From: Lentisphaerota bacterium
GTDB taxonomy: Bacteria > Verrucomicrobiota > Lentisphaeria > Victivallales > UBA1829
Reading direction: 5' to 3'
DNA length: 64,000 nucleotides
Assembly: GCA_015061915.1 (NCBI GenBank)
Contig: SUVR01000004.1
Span: 1-64,000 of the forward strand
In this document: one piece after another, positions 1-8,583 of the stretch
Layout of the letters: the number at the start of each line of letters is the position of its first letter
How positions within the stretch are numbered: the first letter of the stretch is position 1
Notes under the pieces: model-generated
Seen by the model: only the letters and a program-made list of their open reading frames with translations
Told to the model about the DNA's origin: nothing
Database searches by the model: none
Program-made: the position numbers and the translations under genes

Positions 1-190
1 CGCCCTGAAACATGATTTTTCGTGACTTTTTCAAGAAAAAATCACAGCCGATGCGTCAAAATTGGTTTGACGCTGAAAAAATCAACTTTTTAACAAGATG
101 AGCCAAAACGTTTTGAAATTGGCTCAGGGTAATATACACCACATACAGGCGATTTCCAAAGGAAATTTGATGATTTTCCGGTAATTTTAC
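1..190. other. Hairpin-rich intergenic leader, no gene seen
   Basis: No convincing reading frame occurs before the first gene. The stretch holds four short inverted repeats in a row: 22-31 with 36-45 (one mismatch, 4-base loop), 53-60 with 66-73 (GCGTCAAA/TTTGACGC, 5-base loop), 99-106 with 119-126 (TGAGCCAA/TTGGCTCA) and 152-157 with 161-166. Some may be terminators of a gene to the left of the window, since T- or A-rich runs follow them. Their role is not known. Confidence 0.5.
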
Positions 191-219
191 TTGAAAGAAC
201 GGCTATTTTGCGCTATGTT
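191..219 (+). promoter_or_regulatory. Predicted sigma70-type promoter of the U32 gene
   Basis: TTGAAA (191-196), a 17-base spacer and TATGTT (214-219). The 16 bases 205-220 recur exactly at 30891-30906, where they also form the -10 region of a promoter. Transcription would start near 226, so an ATG at 228 would be nearly leaderless. Confidence 0.6.
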
Positions 220-248
220 TCCCCACTATGAAAAATGATGGAATGAAA

Positions 249-2465
249 ATGATGAAACAGAATGTGGAACTGCTGGCTCCCGCCGGCAATCTTGCGTGTG
301 CGCTGGCTGCATTTGATGCCGGTGCCGACGCTGTCTATGCGGGCTTGAAACGATTTAATGCCCGGGAACGGACTGAAAACTTTTCCCGCGAAGATATGAG
401 CAAACTGCTGGGCTACGCCGGCAGAAACGGGAAGAAGGTCTATATCACCTTCAATACGCTCATCAAGGAAAACGAACTTTGCGATGCCGCTGAAGAACTG
501 GCAGCACTGGAATTGCTGCGGCCCGATGCCGTGATCGTACAGGATACCGGTGCTTTGCGACTGATCCGGGACTACTTTCCCGGATTGACCATCCATGCCT
601 CCACCCAGATGGGACTGCATAACTCTGCCGGGATCGCTTTCGCACGGGATCTGGGTGTCAAACGGGTGATTCTGGAACGCCAGACGACCCTGAAAGAAAT
701 CCAGCAGATGCTCGCCGCCGCACCCGGAATGGAACTGGAAATGTTTATCCACGGGGCGCTGTGCTGTTGTATCTCCGGCTCCTGCCTGCTCTCCAGTTGG
801 CTGGGCGGTTGGAGCGGAAACCGGGGAAAGTGCAAGCAGCCCTGCCGGAGACGTTATCACTCGGATGAGGGGAACGGCTTTTTCCTTTCTTCTCAAGACC
901 TCTGCACCCTGGAACTGATCCCGCAAATTATGACGAGCGGCGTGCGCTCCCTGAAGATCGAAGGGCGTTTGCGCCGGGCGGATTACGTGGAAAATGTTGT
1001 CTCCGCCTACCGGCTTGCCATGGATTCCGCACAGGATCCGGCACAGTTCAAAGACGCACTTCCGAAAGCAAAGGAACTGCTTGCAAAAACCTGCGGCAGA
1101 AAGTGGTCTCTCGGATTCTACACGGAACAATCCCGGAAGGATCTGATCAAATTCGATGCACTGGGTGCCTCCGGTCAGCTCTGCGGAAAAGTCATCAGCG
1201 CAGGGAACGGAGGTTTCACCGTCCTGCCGTCCCGCCGTCTCCATGTGGGCGATGTAATCCGTGTTCAGCCCCGGTCCGGCGATGAAGGTCCGGCGGTAAC
1301 GATCACCAAAATGAGTATCCACGGAAAACCGGTGAACCGCGCGCTGAAAGATGAGGCGGTCTTCATCCATTCCGATAAAGTTGTCACAAAGGATTCATTG
1401 GTCTACAAAACCGGGGAATCCGTAAGCGATTACACAAAGCGGATCGCAGCACTTGCCCCGCGGAAACTGCCGCTGGATCTGCAAATCACATTGAACCGGA
1501 AGGAATTGAACATCCGGCTGCCCAACGGGATCAACTGGCAGAAATCTCTCGATCTGGCAGAAGCCGGTACACACCCGCTGACTCCGGAGACCCTCGCCCG
1601 GGAATTTGCCTCCGCCGGAACAGAAACGATCGGCAACGGCACGGTCAATGCCGCCGTTTCGGACAACCCGTTTCTGCCCGCCAGCGTGTTGAAGTCCCTG
1701 CGCAAAGAATTCAATTCCTTTCTGTCCGGAAATCTGACAGAAGAAATGATCCGCACCGATAACGCCGCTCGTTTGGAACGGTTTTATGCCGACTACCACG
1801 CAATGCAGCCGGCAAAAGCCCCTGCCGCAATCACGGCTGCCGTTCCGCGCGGGAAACGCCTTGATCTGCCCAACGGCGCAGTGATCGCCCGGGAGATCAA
1901 GGACACCCCCTCCCCCCACGAGGAACTGATCCTGCCGTTCTTCATCCGGGAAAAAGATCTGGCAGATGTCAAAAAATCTCTGGTGGATTTTGTCAAACAC
2001 GGCGGAAAATGTGTCCGGATCACTTCGCTGCACCATTTTGAACTGTTGAAACCTTATCCGGAACTGAAGATCAAAACCTGTATGCCGCTGCCGGTCTGCA
2101 ACTCCTTCGCAGCAGCAGAGGTGGCAGCACACGGCGCACAACTGCTTCAGGCATGGCTGGAACTGGGCAGAACAGAATTACAGGAACTGGCGGCAAAATC
2201 CCCGGTCCCCCTGGAACAATACCGTTTCGGGCGTCCGGTCCTGCTTGCGACCCACGCCACGATCCCGGCAAAAGGGCTGCTCACCGATGCCAGGGGCAAC
2301 GCTTTCCGGCTGCATCAGGAAAACGATCTGACCCTGTTGACAGCGGAGAAAACGATGAGTGTTCCTGCTGTCAAAAATATGGCTGCGACATTTTATGATT
2401 ACCGTTTTGCAGAAAGATCCGGAAAAGATCCGGGACTTTTCAATTTTGAATGTGGACTTTCCTAA
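249..2465 (+). CDS. U32 family peptidase / RNA hydroxylation-type protein with DUF3656-like C-terminus
   Basis: Resembles collagenase-like U32 proteins such as RlhA and TrhP, which in characterised members act in oxygen-independent hydroxylation of 23S rRNA or tRNA. The N-terminal part carries the family hallmark ELLAPAG, then a YAGL segment, then near residues 165-205 the cysteine-rich signature FIHGALCCC...SGSCLLSS...NRGKCKQPCR, probably binding an iron-sulfur cluster. The length (about 738 residues) fits the long U32 form with a C-terminal accessory domain. Starts at 228, 243, 249 and 252 share the frame. I prefer 249 or 252 because GGA at 240-242 gives a Shine-Dalgarno-like site and the protein then begins close to ELLAPAG. 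Which RNA is modified cannot be told from the sequence. Confidence 0.88.
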   Translation: MMKQNVELLAPAGNLACALAAFDAGADAVYAGLKRFNARERTENFSREDMSKLLGYAGRNGKKVYITFNTLIKENELCDAAEELAALELLRPDAVIVQDTGALRLIRDYFPGLTIHASTQMGLHNSAGIAFARDLGVKRVILERQTTLKEIQQMLAAAPGMELEMFIHGALCCCISGSCLLSSWLGGWSGNRGKCKQPCRRRYHSDEGNGFFLSSQDLCTLELIPQIMTSGVRSLKIEGRLRRADYVENVVSAYRLAMDSAQDPAQFKDALPKAKELLAKTCGRKWSLGFYTEQSRKDLIKFDALGASGQLCGKVISAGNGGFTVLPSRRLHVGDVIRVQPRSGDEGPAVTITKMSIHGKPVNRALKDEAVFIHSDKVVTKDSLVYKTGESVSDYTKRIAALAPRKLPLDLQITLNRKELNIRLPNGINWQKSLDLAEAGTHPLTPETLAREFASAGTETIGNGTVNAAVSDNPFLPASVLKSLRKEFNSFLSGNLTEEMIRTDNAARLERFYADYHAMQPAKAPAAITAAVPRGKRLDLPNGAVIAREIKDTPSPHEELILPFFIREKDLADVKKSLVDFVKHGGKCVRITSLHHFELLKPYPELKIKTCMPLPVCNSFAAAEVAAHGAQLLQAWLELGRTELQELAAKSPVPLEQYRFGRPVLLATHATIPAKGLLTDARGNAFRLHQENDLTLLTAEKTMSVPAVKNMAATFYDYRFAERSGKDPGLFNFECGLS

Positions 2466-2486
2466 ACAAGAATGGAGGTTGAGAAT

Positions 2487-3155
2487 ATGCGAATCCTGAT
2501 TATTGAAGACGACAAAAAAACAGCGGACGCCATCTGCAAAGGAGTGGCAGCCGCAGGGTTTGAAACAGTGTGTGCGCACGATGGCGAAGCCGGTTTGGCG
2601 GAAGCGGAAAACAGCCCAGTAGATCTGGCGGTGATCGACATTATGCTGCCGAAACTGGATGGTTTTGAAGTGATCCGCCGTCTGCGCGAACAGAAGATCA
2701 TGTTCCCCGTGATCGTTCTTTCCGCAAAATCAGAAGAGGAAAGCAAGATCCGCGGTCTGGAAGCAGGTGCGGACGATTACCTTGCAAAACCCTTCTCTCT
2801 GGCGGAACTCATCGCACGGATCAATGCTCAACTCCGGCGCGCCGGCAATGCCGCAGAACCGACCGAACTGGTATATGAAGACCTGCGTGTGAATGTGATC
2901 AGCCGGAAAGTCTACCGCAACAACGAACGGATCTTCCTGCAGCCGCTGGAATATCAACTGCTGGAATACCTCATCCGGAACAAAGGGCAAGTCGTTTCCA
3001 AACACACGATCATGGAACACGTCTGGGAATATCACTTCGATCCCCAGACCAATATCGTGGAATCCCGTATGAGCAGACTGCGGGACAAGATCGATAAACC
3101 TTACGAACGGAAACTGATCCATACTGTCCGGGGTTTCGGCTATGTCCTGGAATAA
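2487..3155 (+). CDS. OmpR/PhoB-family response regulator
   Basis: DNA-binding response regulator of 222 residues. The receiver domain has the acidic pair in IIEDD, the phospho-acceptor aspartate D51 in VIDIMLPKLDG, the conserved Ser of LSAKS and the lysine of AKPF. A winged-helix output domain follows (about residues 125-222), ending in the usual IHTVRGFGYVLE. An upstream in-frame ATG at 2472 overlaps the Shine-Dalgarno itself. GGAGGT at 2474-2479 sits 7 bases before the ATG at 2487, so 2487 is chosen. It overlaps the start of the histidine kinase by 14 bases and surely works with it. The inducing signal is unknown. Confidence 0.95.
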   Translation: MRILIIEDDKKTADAICKGVAAAGFETVCAHDGEAGLAEAENSPVDLAVIDIMLPKLDGFEVIRRLREQKIMFPVIVLSAKSEEESKIRGLEAGADDYLAKPFSLAELIARINAQLRRAGNAAEPTELVYEDLRVNVISRKVYRNNERIFLQPLEYQLLEYLIRNKGQVVSKHTIMEHVWEYHFDPQTNIVESRMSRLRDKIDKPYERKLIHTVRGFGYVLE

Positions 3156-4815
3156 AAAATCCATCTTCCAGAATACCCGTTACAGCGCTTTTTTCCGGGA
3201 CCGGCAAAGCCCCGATGCTCTCCGCTGGAAAGTGGCTCTGACTTATGCAATAGCGTTCTTTCTGACAACCCTGATCTGCTTTGTTCTGATCTATATTACC
3301 CAGCATCATGTTCATTACCGGACTATGGAAAAACGGCTCGCAGACTCCGCCGATGTGCTGGAAGTGGAGTATATGCGCGGGTCTCTGCTGACAAGCGATG
3401 AAAAATGCGAACCGTGGCACAATGTCGCTGATGCTTTTCAGCAAAAACTTTCCGAACGATATCCGGACTTCACGCCACGGCTGGTGATCGAAAGAAAAAA
3501 TGCCGGCACGCAGATCCTCGGCACCCTCAACGGAAAACCGGCAATGATCCCCATATTGAAAAAAAGCAAGAAACCCGGAAAAGCGATTGTTCTTCCGGAT
3601 ACCGGAAACAAGCAACTGCTCCGGACAGAATTTGAGGAAGAGATCTCGGAAGAACGTTCGTACCCTTTTATCTTTCTGCATATCTCCGCAGATAACACGC
3701 TTCTTTCCAGTACCCCGCTGCCGCCGAAGTGGATCCGCCGCCTGCTGAAGGAGGAAGAAGAAAATCCCACCGGAAACAGAAAACACGTTTATGCCAGTAT
3801 CGAACGGAAAAAATATGAGGTCCTCCTGCACAAACGCAGACTGCACGACGGGACCCTCCTGATCGCCGGACATGACACCACCGATGCCGAACGGTCCCTG
3901 CGGCACCTGCTGGTCCTGTTTTCCATCACCATTGTTGTGGTTCCGTTCATCGGCGGAAGTGTCGGCTGGTATGTGGGTAACAAGATTTCCCGCGGGATCC
4001 GCCGCATCACAAAATCAGCAAGAAAGATCCGGAACAGCGGCAACTATACCAGCCGTCTCCAGCACGGTTCGGAAGGCTTGGAAATCAATGAACTGATCGA
4101 TGCATTCAATGCAATGGTGGAACGGACGGAAACGATCCTGGCTGAGCTCAAGACGATGTCCGAAAATGTGATCCACGACCTGCGTACCCCCATCACACGG
4201 CTGCGTACCCGGGCGGAACTTGCAATACAGGAGGATCCTCATTGCAGGGAACTCGCCTCCGATATTGCGGAGGAATGTTCCAATATGCTGGATATCATCA
4301 ATACCACGCTGGAAATTTCACAGGCGGAGTCCGGTGCATCTGCAAAAATGATGGAACAGGTCGATCTCTGCTCCATCGTGGAAAATATTGCAGATCTTTA
4401 TTCCGTGGCTGCAGAAGATGCGGAAATCTCTGTTGAAATCGACAGACCGGATCAGCCGCTGATCGTGCCGGGAGATAAAACCCGCCTTCAGCGCCTCGTG
4501 GCAAATCTGCTCGATAATGCGATCAAATACACCGGAAACGGCGGCAAAGTAACTCTCGCCGTCTCAAGGACAGATGACTCCATCCGCTTGCAGGTCAAAG
4601 ATACCGGATGCGGCATCAGCCACGAAGACCAGAAACATATTTTCGACCGCTTTTACCGGGCAGACGCCAGCCGGACAAAACCCGGAAACGGACTGGGACT
4701 GTGTCTGGTCAAAGCAATTACGGAATATCATAACGGCACAATCTCGGTGATCAGCGAAGTCGGACGCGGCACATCGATCGCCATCTTCCTGCCGGAAAAT
4801 TTGGCAGAAAAATAA
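3142..4815 (+). CDS. Membrane sensor histidine kinase with HAMP domain
   Basis: Partner of the preceding response regulator. Two transmembrane helices (about residues 31-53 and 255-277) enclose a periplasmic sensor of about 200 residues that I do not recognise. A HAMP linker follows, then the H-box NVIHDLRTPITR with H345, an N-box (LLDNAIKY, near 455), DTGCGIS, the F-box IFDRFYRAD and the glycine-rich lid GNGLGLCLVKAI. All catalytic elements are intact. The arrangement is that of EnvZ/CusS-type kinases, but there is no metal transporter beside it, so the ligand should not be assumed. Translation is probably coupled, because the start lies inside the end of the regulator gene. Confidence 0.94.
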   Translation: MSWNKKSIFQNTRYSAFFRDRQSPDALRWKVALTYAIAFFLTTLICFVLIYITQHHVHYRTMEKRLADSADVLEVEYMRGSLLTSDEKCEPWHNVADAFQQKLSERYPDFTPRLVIERKNAGTQILGTLNGKPAMIPILKKSKKPGKAIVLPDTGNKQLLRTEFEEEISEERSYPFIFLHISADNTLLSSTPLPPKWIRRLLKEEEENPTGNRKHVYASIERKKYEVLLHKRRLHDGTLLIAGHDTTDAERSLRHLLVLFSITIVVVPFIGGSVGWYVGNKISRGIRRITKSARKIRNSGNYTSRLQHGSEGLEINELIDAFNAMVERTETILAELKTMSENVIHDLRTPITRLRTRAELAIQEDPHCRELASDIAEECSNMLDIINTTLEISQAESGASAKMMEQVDLCSIVENIADLYSVAAEDAEISVEIDRPDQPLIVPGDKTRLQRLVANLLDNAIKYTGNGGKVTLAVSRTDDSIRLQVKDTGCGISHEDQKHIFDRFYRADASRTKPGNGLGLCLVKAITEYHNGTISVISEVGRGTSIAIFLPENLAEK

Positions 4816-4834
4816 GACTTTTTTCAGATCACAC

Positions 4835-4862
4835 TTGATTTTTTTAAAAATCAGGTTATTGT
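4835..4862 (+). promoter_or_regulatory. Predicted promoter of tRNA-Leu
   Basis: TTGATT (4835-4840), a 16-base spacer and TATTGT (4857-4862), 21 bases before the tRNA. The promoter overlaps an AT-only inverted repeat, TGATTTTT/AAAAATCA (4836-4853), which could instead be a weak end signal for the kinase gene. Confidence 0.45.
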
Positions 4863-4883
4863 ATAGGCAATATGACACTCCAT

Positions 4884-4969
4884 GCCGGAGTGGCGAAATG
4901 GCAGACGCACTAGACTCAAAATCTGGCGCTGGTAACAGCGTGTGGGTTCGACTCCCACCTCCGGCACCA
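4884..4969 (+). tRNA. tRNA-Leu (anticodon CAA)
   Basis: An 86-base cloverleaf with a long variable arm. The acceptor stem GCCGGAG (4884-4890) pairs with CTCCGGC (4959-4965). The anticodon stem CTAGA/TCTGG encloses the loop CTCAAAA, which gives anticodon CAA (reads UUG). The T-arm is GTGGG-TTCGACT-CCCAC (4942-4958). The discriminator is A4966 and the terminal CCA (4967-4969) is encoded. The long variable arm and the D-loop fit a class II leucine tRNA. Confidence 0.97.
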
Positions 4970-5116
4970 CTTCTTTTTCCTTTTTGAACTCAATTTGTTT
5001 GATGAAACCGGATGATTCGTTTTCATTAAAAAGTCATCATTGCCTGCAACAGGAAAAAAGATAAAATAAGATCGGTGATAACTTTTACTCTGATTGAAAA
5101 CCAGACCCCCGGGGTC

Positions 5117-5180
5117 AAGCCTCATCGGGAGGTATCACCGATCAGGAAAGCAATCTACCATCACCTCTCGGAAATGCAAG
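5117..5180. repeat. Diverged repeat module, copy A
   Basis: Begins with the small hairpin-forming block AAGCCTC...GGAGGTA (5117-5134) and ends with a 30-base block starting CAATCTACCATCA (5151-5180). The second copy lies at 5241-5344. The 30-base blocks match at 25 of 30 positions by eye and the 18-base blocks at 14 of 18. Confidence 0.6.
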
Positions 5181-5240
5181 CGAAAATGAAAAAATCTTTA
5201 AGATTTTCCATTTTCCGGAAAAATGGCAAATTCCCCGCCG

Positions 5241-5344
5241 AAGCCTCTCACGGAGGTAGTTGAAGCGGCAGCTAATCGTCACCAAGAGGCAGGCTACTTA
5301 CCGTCAACCGGTGACAATCTACCATCATCTTCAGAAAATGCAAG
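5241..5344. repeat. Diverged repeat module, copy B
   Basis: Same two blocks as copy A (5241-5258 and 5315-5344), but separated by about 40 more bases, which carry the GTCACC/GGTGAC inverted repeat. In both copies the second block is closely preceded by a GGTGA/TCACC stem, so the structure is conserved more than the spacing. Confidence 0.6.
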
Positions 5345-5541
5345 TGGGGAATTTGAAAAATCCTTCCAGAAATTCTATCTTCGGAGCAGGAGGTATCCGG
5401 CGGATGGAGAATGCCGTTCAGCTGCTGGAGAATCTTTCCACAGCAAAACAGATGACTGCGGGTGGCAAGGACGCCAAAGCAATCAAACAGCCCCGATTTA
5501 TTTCCCGGAATACAATCGGTTGACGGTAGTCCGGCGCAGAA

Positions 5542-6537
5542 TCAATGATTCCCGTTACTGCCGCCGTTCTGGTTGTTTTTCGGCGGATGTTTGCCGTTCC
5601 CGCCGTGATTATTATGATTGTTGCGGTCACGGTTATTATTGTTGCCATTGCCGCCTTCATTTTTGTCCTTTTTCTGGATCTTGTACTTTTCCGGATAGAT
5701 CACAGTGACTTCCTCCTTGGGGCAAGTCACCGTACGGTTGGTATCGTCCAGCTGAACCACGACTTTCTGGGTAAGCAGGTTACGGTCAATGATTCTGCCG
5801 CGTCCTTCTTTGCACTCGCAGCAATCGCCGCGCCGGGGCATACCGGCTTCCAATTCCAGATAACCCTCGTGTTCATACTTGAGACAGCATTTCAGCCGTC
5901 CGCAGATCCCGGAGATGGTACTGGGTGTCAGGGAGAGGTCCTGTTCTTTCGCCATTTTTACATTGATCGAAGCAAAATCCTTGAGGAACGCTGCACAGCA
6001 GAGAGGTCTTCCACACATAGCGATCCCGCCGATGATGGCAGTTTCATCCCGCACGCCGATCTGCCGCAACTCGATCCGGGTATTGAATTCCTGCGAAAGC
6101 TGCTTCACCAGTTCCCGGAAATCCACACGCCCTTCTGCGCTGAACTGAATGGTGATCAATTTCCCGTCAAAAGCATAATGACAGTTGATCAGTTTCATCG
6201 GCAGGTTCAGCCGTTCCACAAACTGCTGGGTCGTCCGCAGAGCGGATTTTGCCCGCATACTGTTTTCGTTGGTTTTTCCCTGATCCACCACGGTGGCTTT
6301 ACGCTGAACATGGGGTGTTTCCTGACTTTTGGAAACGTATGTTTCGCCCATACTGCTTTCGCTGTTCTGCTGGTTCTGGGGATCCGGTTTTTCCACCTGC
6401 TTGACCACTTGTCCGTAGTCGGTATAAAAATCTTTTTTGATCACACAGTAATCGCCCGGATTCAAATTCAGGCTGTCTTCGGCGGCGGCAACATATTTCG
6501 AGCCATTGTCCAGGAGTATTTCAAAATACAATTCCAC
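5542..6537 (-). CDS. PSP1 / RicT (YaaT)-like protein with Asn-rich tail
   Basis: Belongs to the PSP1 C-terminal domain family, whose Bacillus member RicT (YaaT) joins an iron-sulfur Ric complex acting on RNase Y and phosphorelays. The conserved core has the cysteine pattern CGRPLCC, CGRLKCCLKYE and DCCECKEG. The C-terminal 45 or so residues are an extremely Asn/Gly/His-rich low-complexity tail, an unusual addition. A TTG at 6552 could start it, but GTG at 6537 lies 9 bases after GGAG and gives the N-terminus (M)ELYFEILLDNG, so I choose 6537 (331 residues). It is the last gene of the minus-strand run from hisD and also has its own candidate promoter in the 73-base gap upstream. Confidence 0.85.
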   Translation of the reverse strand: MELYFEILLDNGSKYVAAAEDSLNLNPGDYCVIKKDFYTDYGQVVKQVEKPDPQNQQNSESSMGETYVSKSQETPHVQRKATVVDQGKTNENSMRAKSALRTTQQFVERLNLPMKLINCHYAFDGKLITIQFSAEGRVDFRELVKQLSQEFNTRIELRQIGVRDETAIIGGIAMCGRPLCCAAFLKDFASINVKMAKEQDLSLTPSTISGICGRLKCCLKYEHEGYLELEAGMPRRGDCCECKEGRGRIIDRNLLTQKVVVQLDDTNRTVTCPKEEVTVIYPEKYKIQKKDKNEGGNGNNNNRDRNNHNNHGGNGKHPPKNNQNGGSNGNH

Positions 6538-6577
6538 GGTTCTTTTCTCCAATATCTGTTATTCTTTCTTTCACCAT

Positions 6578-6605
6578 AAAATACAACAGGAAACTGTTTT
6601 TTCAA
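6578..6605 (-). promoter_or_regulatory. Predicted internal promoter of the PSP1-like gene
   Basis: On the minus strand, TTGAAA (6605-6600), a 16-base spacer containing the palindrome ACAGGAAACTGT-like sequence, and TATTTT (6583-6578). Confidence 0.45.
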
Positions 6606-6625
6606 ATCCGTTTCAAAAAAAATTT

Positions 6626-8215
6626 TCAGCTTCCATATTCCAACATTTTTTCTGCCAGTTTGATCCCGTCAACTGCGGCAGAAGTGATCCCGCCAGCCAT
6701 TCCGGCGCCCTCGCCCGCCAGATAAAGATTCGGCACCCCCGGCACAGAAAGCCGTTCCGGATCCCGTTCAAAACGGACCGGGCTGGAGACACGGGTTTCA
6801 ACGCCGGTAAAAACCCCTTCCCGCACGAATCCGGGCATCAACCGGTCAAAACGCCCAAGCGCCTTGCGCAATGTTGCGGTCACGGGACGGGGCAGGATCA
6901 GGTCCAATCTTGCGGGTATGCGTCCCAGACGATAGGATGTCCCGCCCGGCAGGTGCCCCTGTTCGCCATCCATAAAACATGCCGCCGACTGCGCCGGAGC
7001 GGTATAGTCCAGACCGCCCGCCTCAAAAGCTGCCCGTTCGATCCGTTCGATCATTCCAAAGGCATCTGCCGCCGACTTGAAATCCCGCCCGTTTACCGTC
7101 GTGATGACCGCAGAGTTTGCGAAGTCGCCGGATCGGGCATAAAGGCTCATTCCATTTGTACAGAGCAAACCTTTTGTGCTGGTACAGGGAATGATCTCGC
7201 CGCCGGGACACATACAGAACGTTGCACAGCCGGTGGAGGAATCGCCGTTTTGCGGCGAAAGCGACAGGCTGTATTCCGCCGCTCCGAGAGCAGGATAAGA
7301 TTTTTCCACGCCGTACTGCATCCGGTTGATGAAGCGCTGCCGGTGTTCGATCCGCATCCCGATCTGAAATCCTTTCAGTTTATGAGGCAGCCCGGCGGCT
7401 GTCATCTGCCGGATCAGGTCTCTTGCACTGTGCCCGCAAGCGCCGAGAACTGCCGGAGCGGAAAGAAATTCGCCATCCGCAAGCAGTACGCCCTTGCAAA
7501 CACCGTTTTTCACCACGATTTCCTTCACATTTGTTCCCCAGCGGAACACACCGCCCAGAGCAATGATCTTCTCCCGCAATGCAGAAACAATCCCCGGCAG
7601 ACGGTCACTCCCCAGATGCGGATGGCTGAAATACAAAATGTTTTCCGGCGCGGAACATTCCACAAATGTATGCAGAACAAACGCCATCCGTTCATCCTTG
7701 ATCCGGGTGAAAAGTTTACCGTCGGACCACGTTCCGGCTCCACCTTCACCGTAGAGAAAATTACTCTCCCCGTTCAGCGTGCGTGTGGCAAAAAAAGACT
7801 CAAGATCCGCTTTGCGCTGCACCACATCAAAGCCCCGCTCAAGCACAACCGGTTTCGCTCCGGCAAGCGCCAGAACATATGCCGCAAACAATCCAGCCGG
7901 TCCGGCTCCAATCACAAGAGGATTTTCCAGTTTATGCGGATTGCGAAACTCCGGCGGCACCCAACGGGTCCGGGATTCCGGATGACATTCCCCGTTCTTC
8001 GGACAGGCAGTTTCTTTCAGTTCCGCTTCCACCCGGTAAAGGATCTTCACATCCGGTTTTTTCCGGGCATCGAGGCTGCGTTTCAGGATCCGGTAGGAAA
8101 GGACATCACTCTCCCGGACTCCACAGGCAGCGGCGATATATGTTTCAAGTTCCGTATCAACAGTTGCAGGGACCCGTGCGGCAGAAAGGGTGATCTGATC
8201 CAGTGTTACAAACAT
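6626..8215 (-). CDS. NAD(P)/FAD-dependent dehydrogenase (COG2509-like)
   Basis: A flavoprotein of 529 residues. After an N-terminal domain of about 95 residues comes the Rossmann motif NPLVIGAGPAGLFAAYV with a downstream acidic end (VLERG), then GEGGAGTWSDGKL and, near the C-terminus, the second FAD-contact segment NLYLAGEGAGMAGGITSAAVDGI. This is the architecture of the widespread 'uncharacterised FAD-dependent dehydrogenase' family, whose substrate is generally unknown. It starts 5 bases after the stop of the small gene upstream and so is co-transcribed with it. Nothing in the neighbourhood fixes a pathway. Confidence 0.87.
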   Translation of the reverse strand: MFVTLDQITLSAARVPATVDTELETYIAAACGVRESDVLSYRILKRSLDARKKPDVKILYRVEAELKETACPKNGECHPESRTRWVPPEFRNPHKLENPLVIGAGPAGLFAAYVLALAGAKPVVLERGFDVVQRKADLESFFATRTLNGESNFLYGEGGAGTWSDGKLFTRIKDERMAFVLHTFVECSAPENILYFSHPHLGSDRLPGIVSALREKIIALGGVFRWGTNVKEIVVKNGVCKGVLLADGEFLSAPAVLGACGHSARDLIRQMTAAGLPHKLKGFQIGMRIEHRQRFINRMQYGVEKSYPALGAAEYSLSLSPQNGDSSTGCATFCMCPGGEIIPCTSTKGLLCTNGMSLYARSGDFANSAVITTVNGRDFKSAADAFGMIERIERAAFEAGGLDYTAPAQSAACFMDGEQGHLPGGTSYRLGRIPARLDLILPRPVTATLRKALGRFDRLMPGFVREGVFTGVETRVSSPVRFERDPERLSVPGVPNLYLAGEGAGMAGGITSAAVDGIKLAEKMLEYGS

Positions 8216-8220
8216 TTCCG

Positions 8221-8583
8221 TTATTCCAGACCGTTGATTTTTATCAGACTGCCCGCATCGCTGAATTGCAGTTCGGCAGAAGTCGGAACTCCAAGCCGTT
8301 CCGTCTGCAGATGCTTTGCTTCTTTGCTGTCTTCGTTGAACCAGAGGACCTGCCAGCGGGTCTCCGTGCTTTCCGTAATCTGAAACGGATGTTTTTTCAG
8401 TTGCGCACGGACTTCGTCCTTTGTCATTCCGGTCTTCAGTTCATTTTGCAGGATTGCAAAGCGTTCTTCGTGAAAATTCCGGATCTCCCGATGGGTCTTC
8501 CAGTTTATCAGCATGGAAAGTGCCAGAATGAGAAATGCCACGATTCCGAGAATTTGAATGATTTTTGTTCCGGTCTGACTCAT
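8221..8583 (-). CDS. Small membrane-anchored protein with BamE/SmpA-like motif
   Basis: A protein of 120 residues: one N-terminal transmembrane helix (about residues 9-26) and a soluble C-terminal part. The segment LKTGMTKDEVRAQLKKHPF resembles the 'GMTkeeV...LG.P' repeat of the BamE/SmpA/OmlA and related periplasmic folds, but the rest is not clearly alignable by eye. The start overlaps the stop of the lipase-like lipoprotein gene by 4 bases (ATGA), so the two are translationally coupled and may act together at the envelope. Confidence 0.65.
   Translation of the reverse strand: MSQTGTKIIQILGIVAFLILALSMLINWKTHREIRNFHEERFAILQNELKTGMTKDEVRAQLKKHPFQITESTETRWQVLWFNEDSKEAKHLQTERLGVPTSAELQFSDAGSLIKINGLE

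Larger units (their letters stand above)
4970..5541. other. Gene-free region with duplicated structured element
   Basis: A 572-base gap between tRNA-Leu and the PSP1-like gene, with no credible coding sequence. It contains two diverged copies of a module (see the repeat entries) and several inverted repeats: GATCGGTGATA (5070-5080) with TATCACCGATC (5133-5143); a GACCCC/GGGGTC palindrome (5104-5116); a 17-base AT-rich palindrome (5191-5207); GTCACC/GGTGAC (5278-5283 with 5310-5315); and TACCGTCAACCG (5299-5310) with its exact complement CGGTTGACGGTA (5517-5528). It could be a structured non-coding RNA, a decayed small mobile element or a degraded duplicated gene. I recognise no RNA family: RNase P, tmRNA, SRP and 6S hallmarks are absent. 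Confidence 0.55.

Noticed and set aside
4970-5541. An integrated element at tRNA-Leu
   Set aside because: No integrase is present, and no second copy of the tRNA 3' end was found downstream within the gap.
5223-5708. Open frames of 60-160 codons in the region after tRNA-Leu
   Set aside because: They have no convincing ribosome site, overlap the inverted repeats and run into the PSP1-like gene on the other strand. The translated YHHL..MQ similarity arises from the repeated DNA block.
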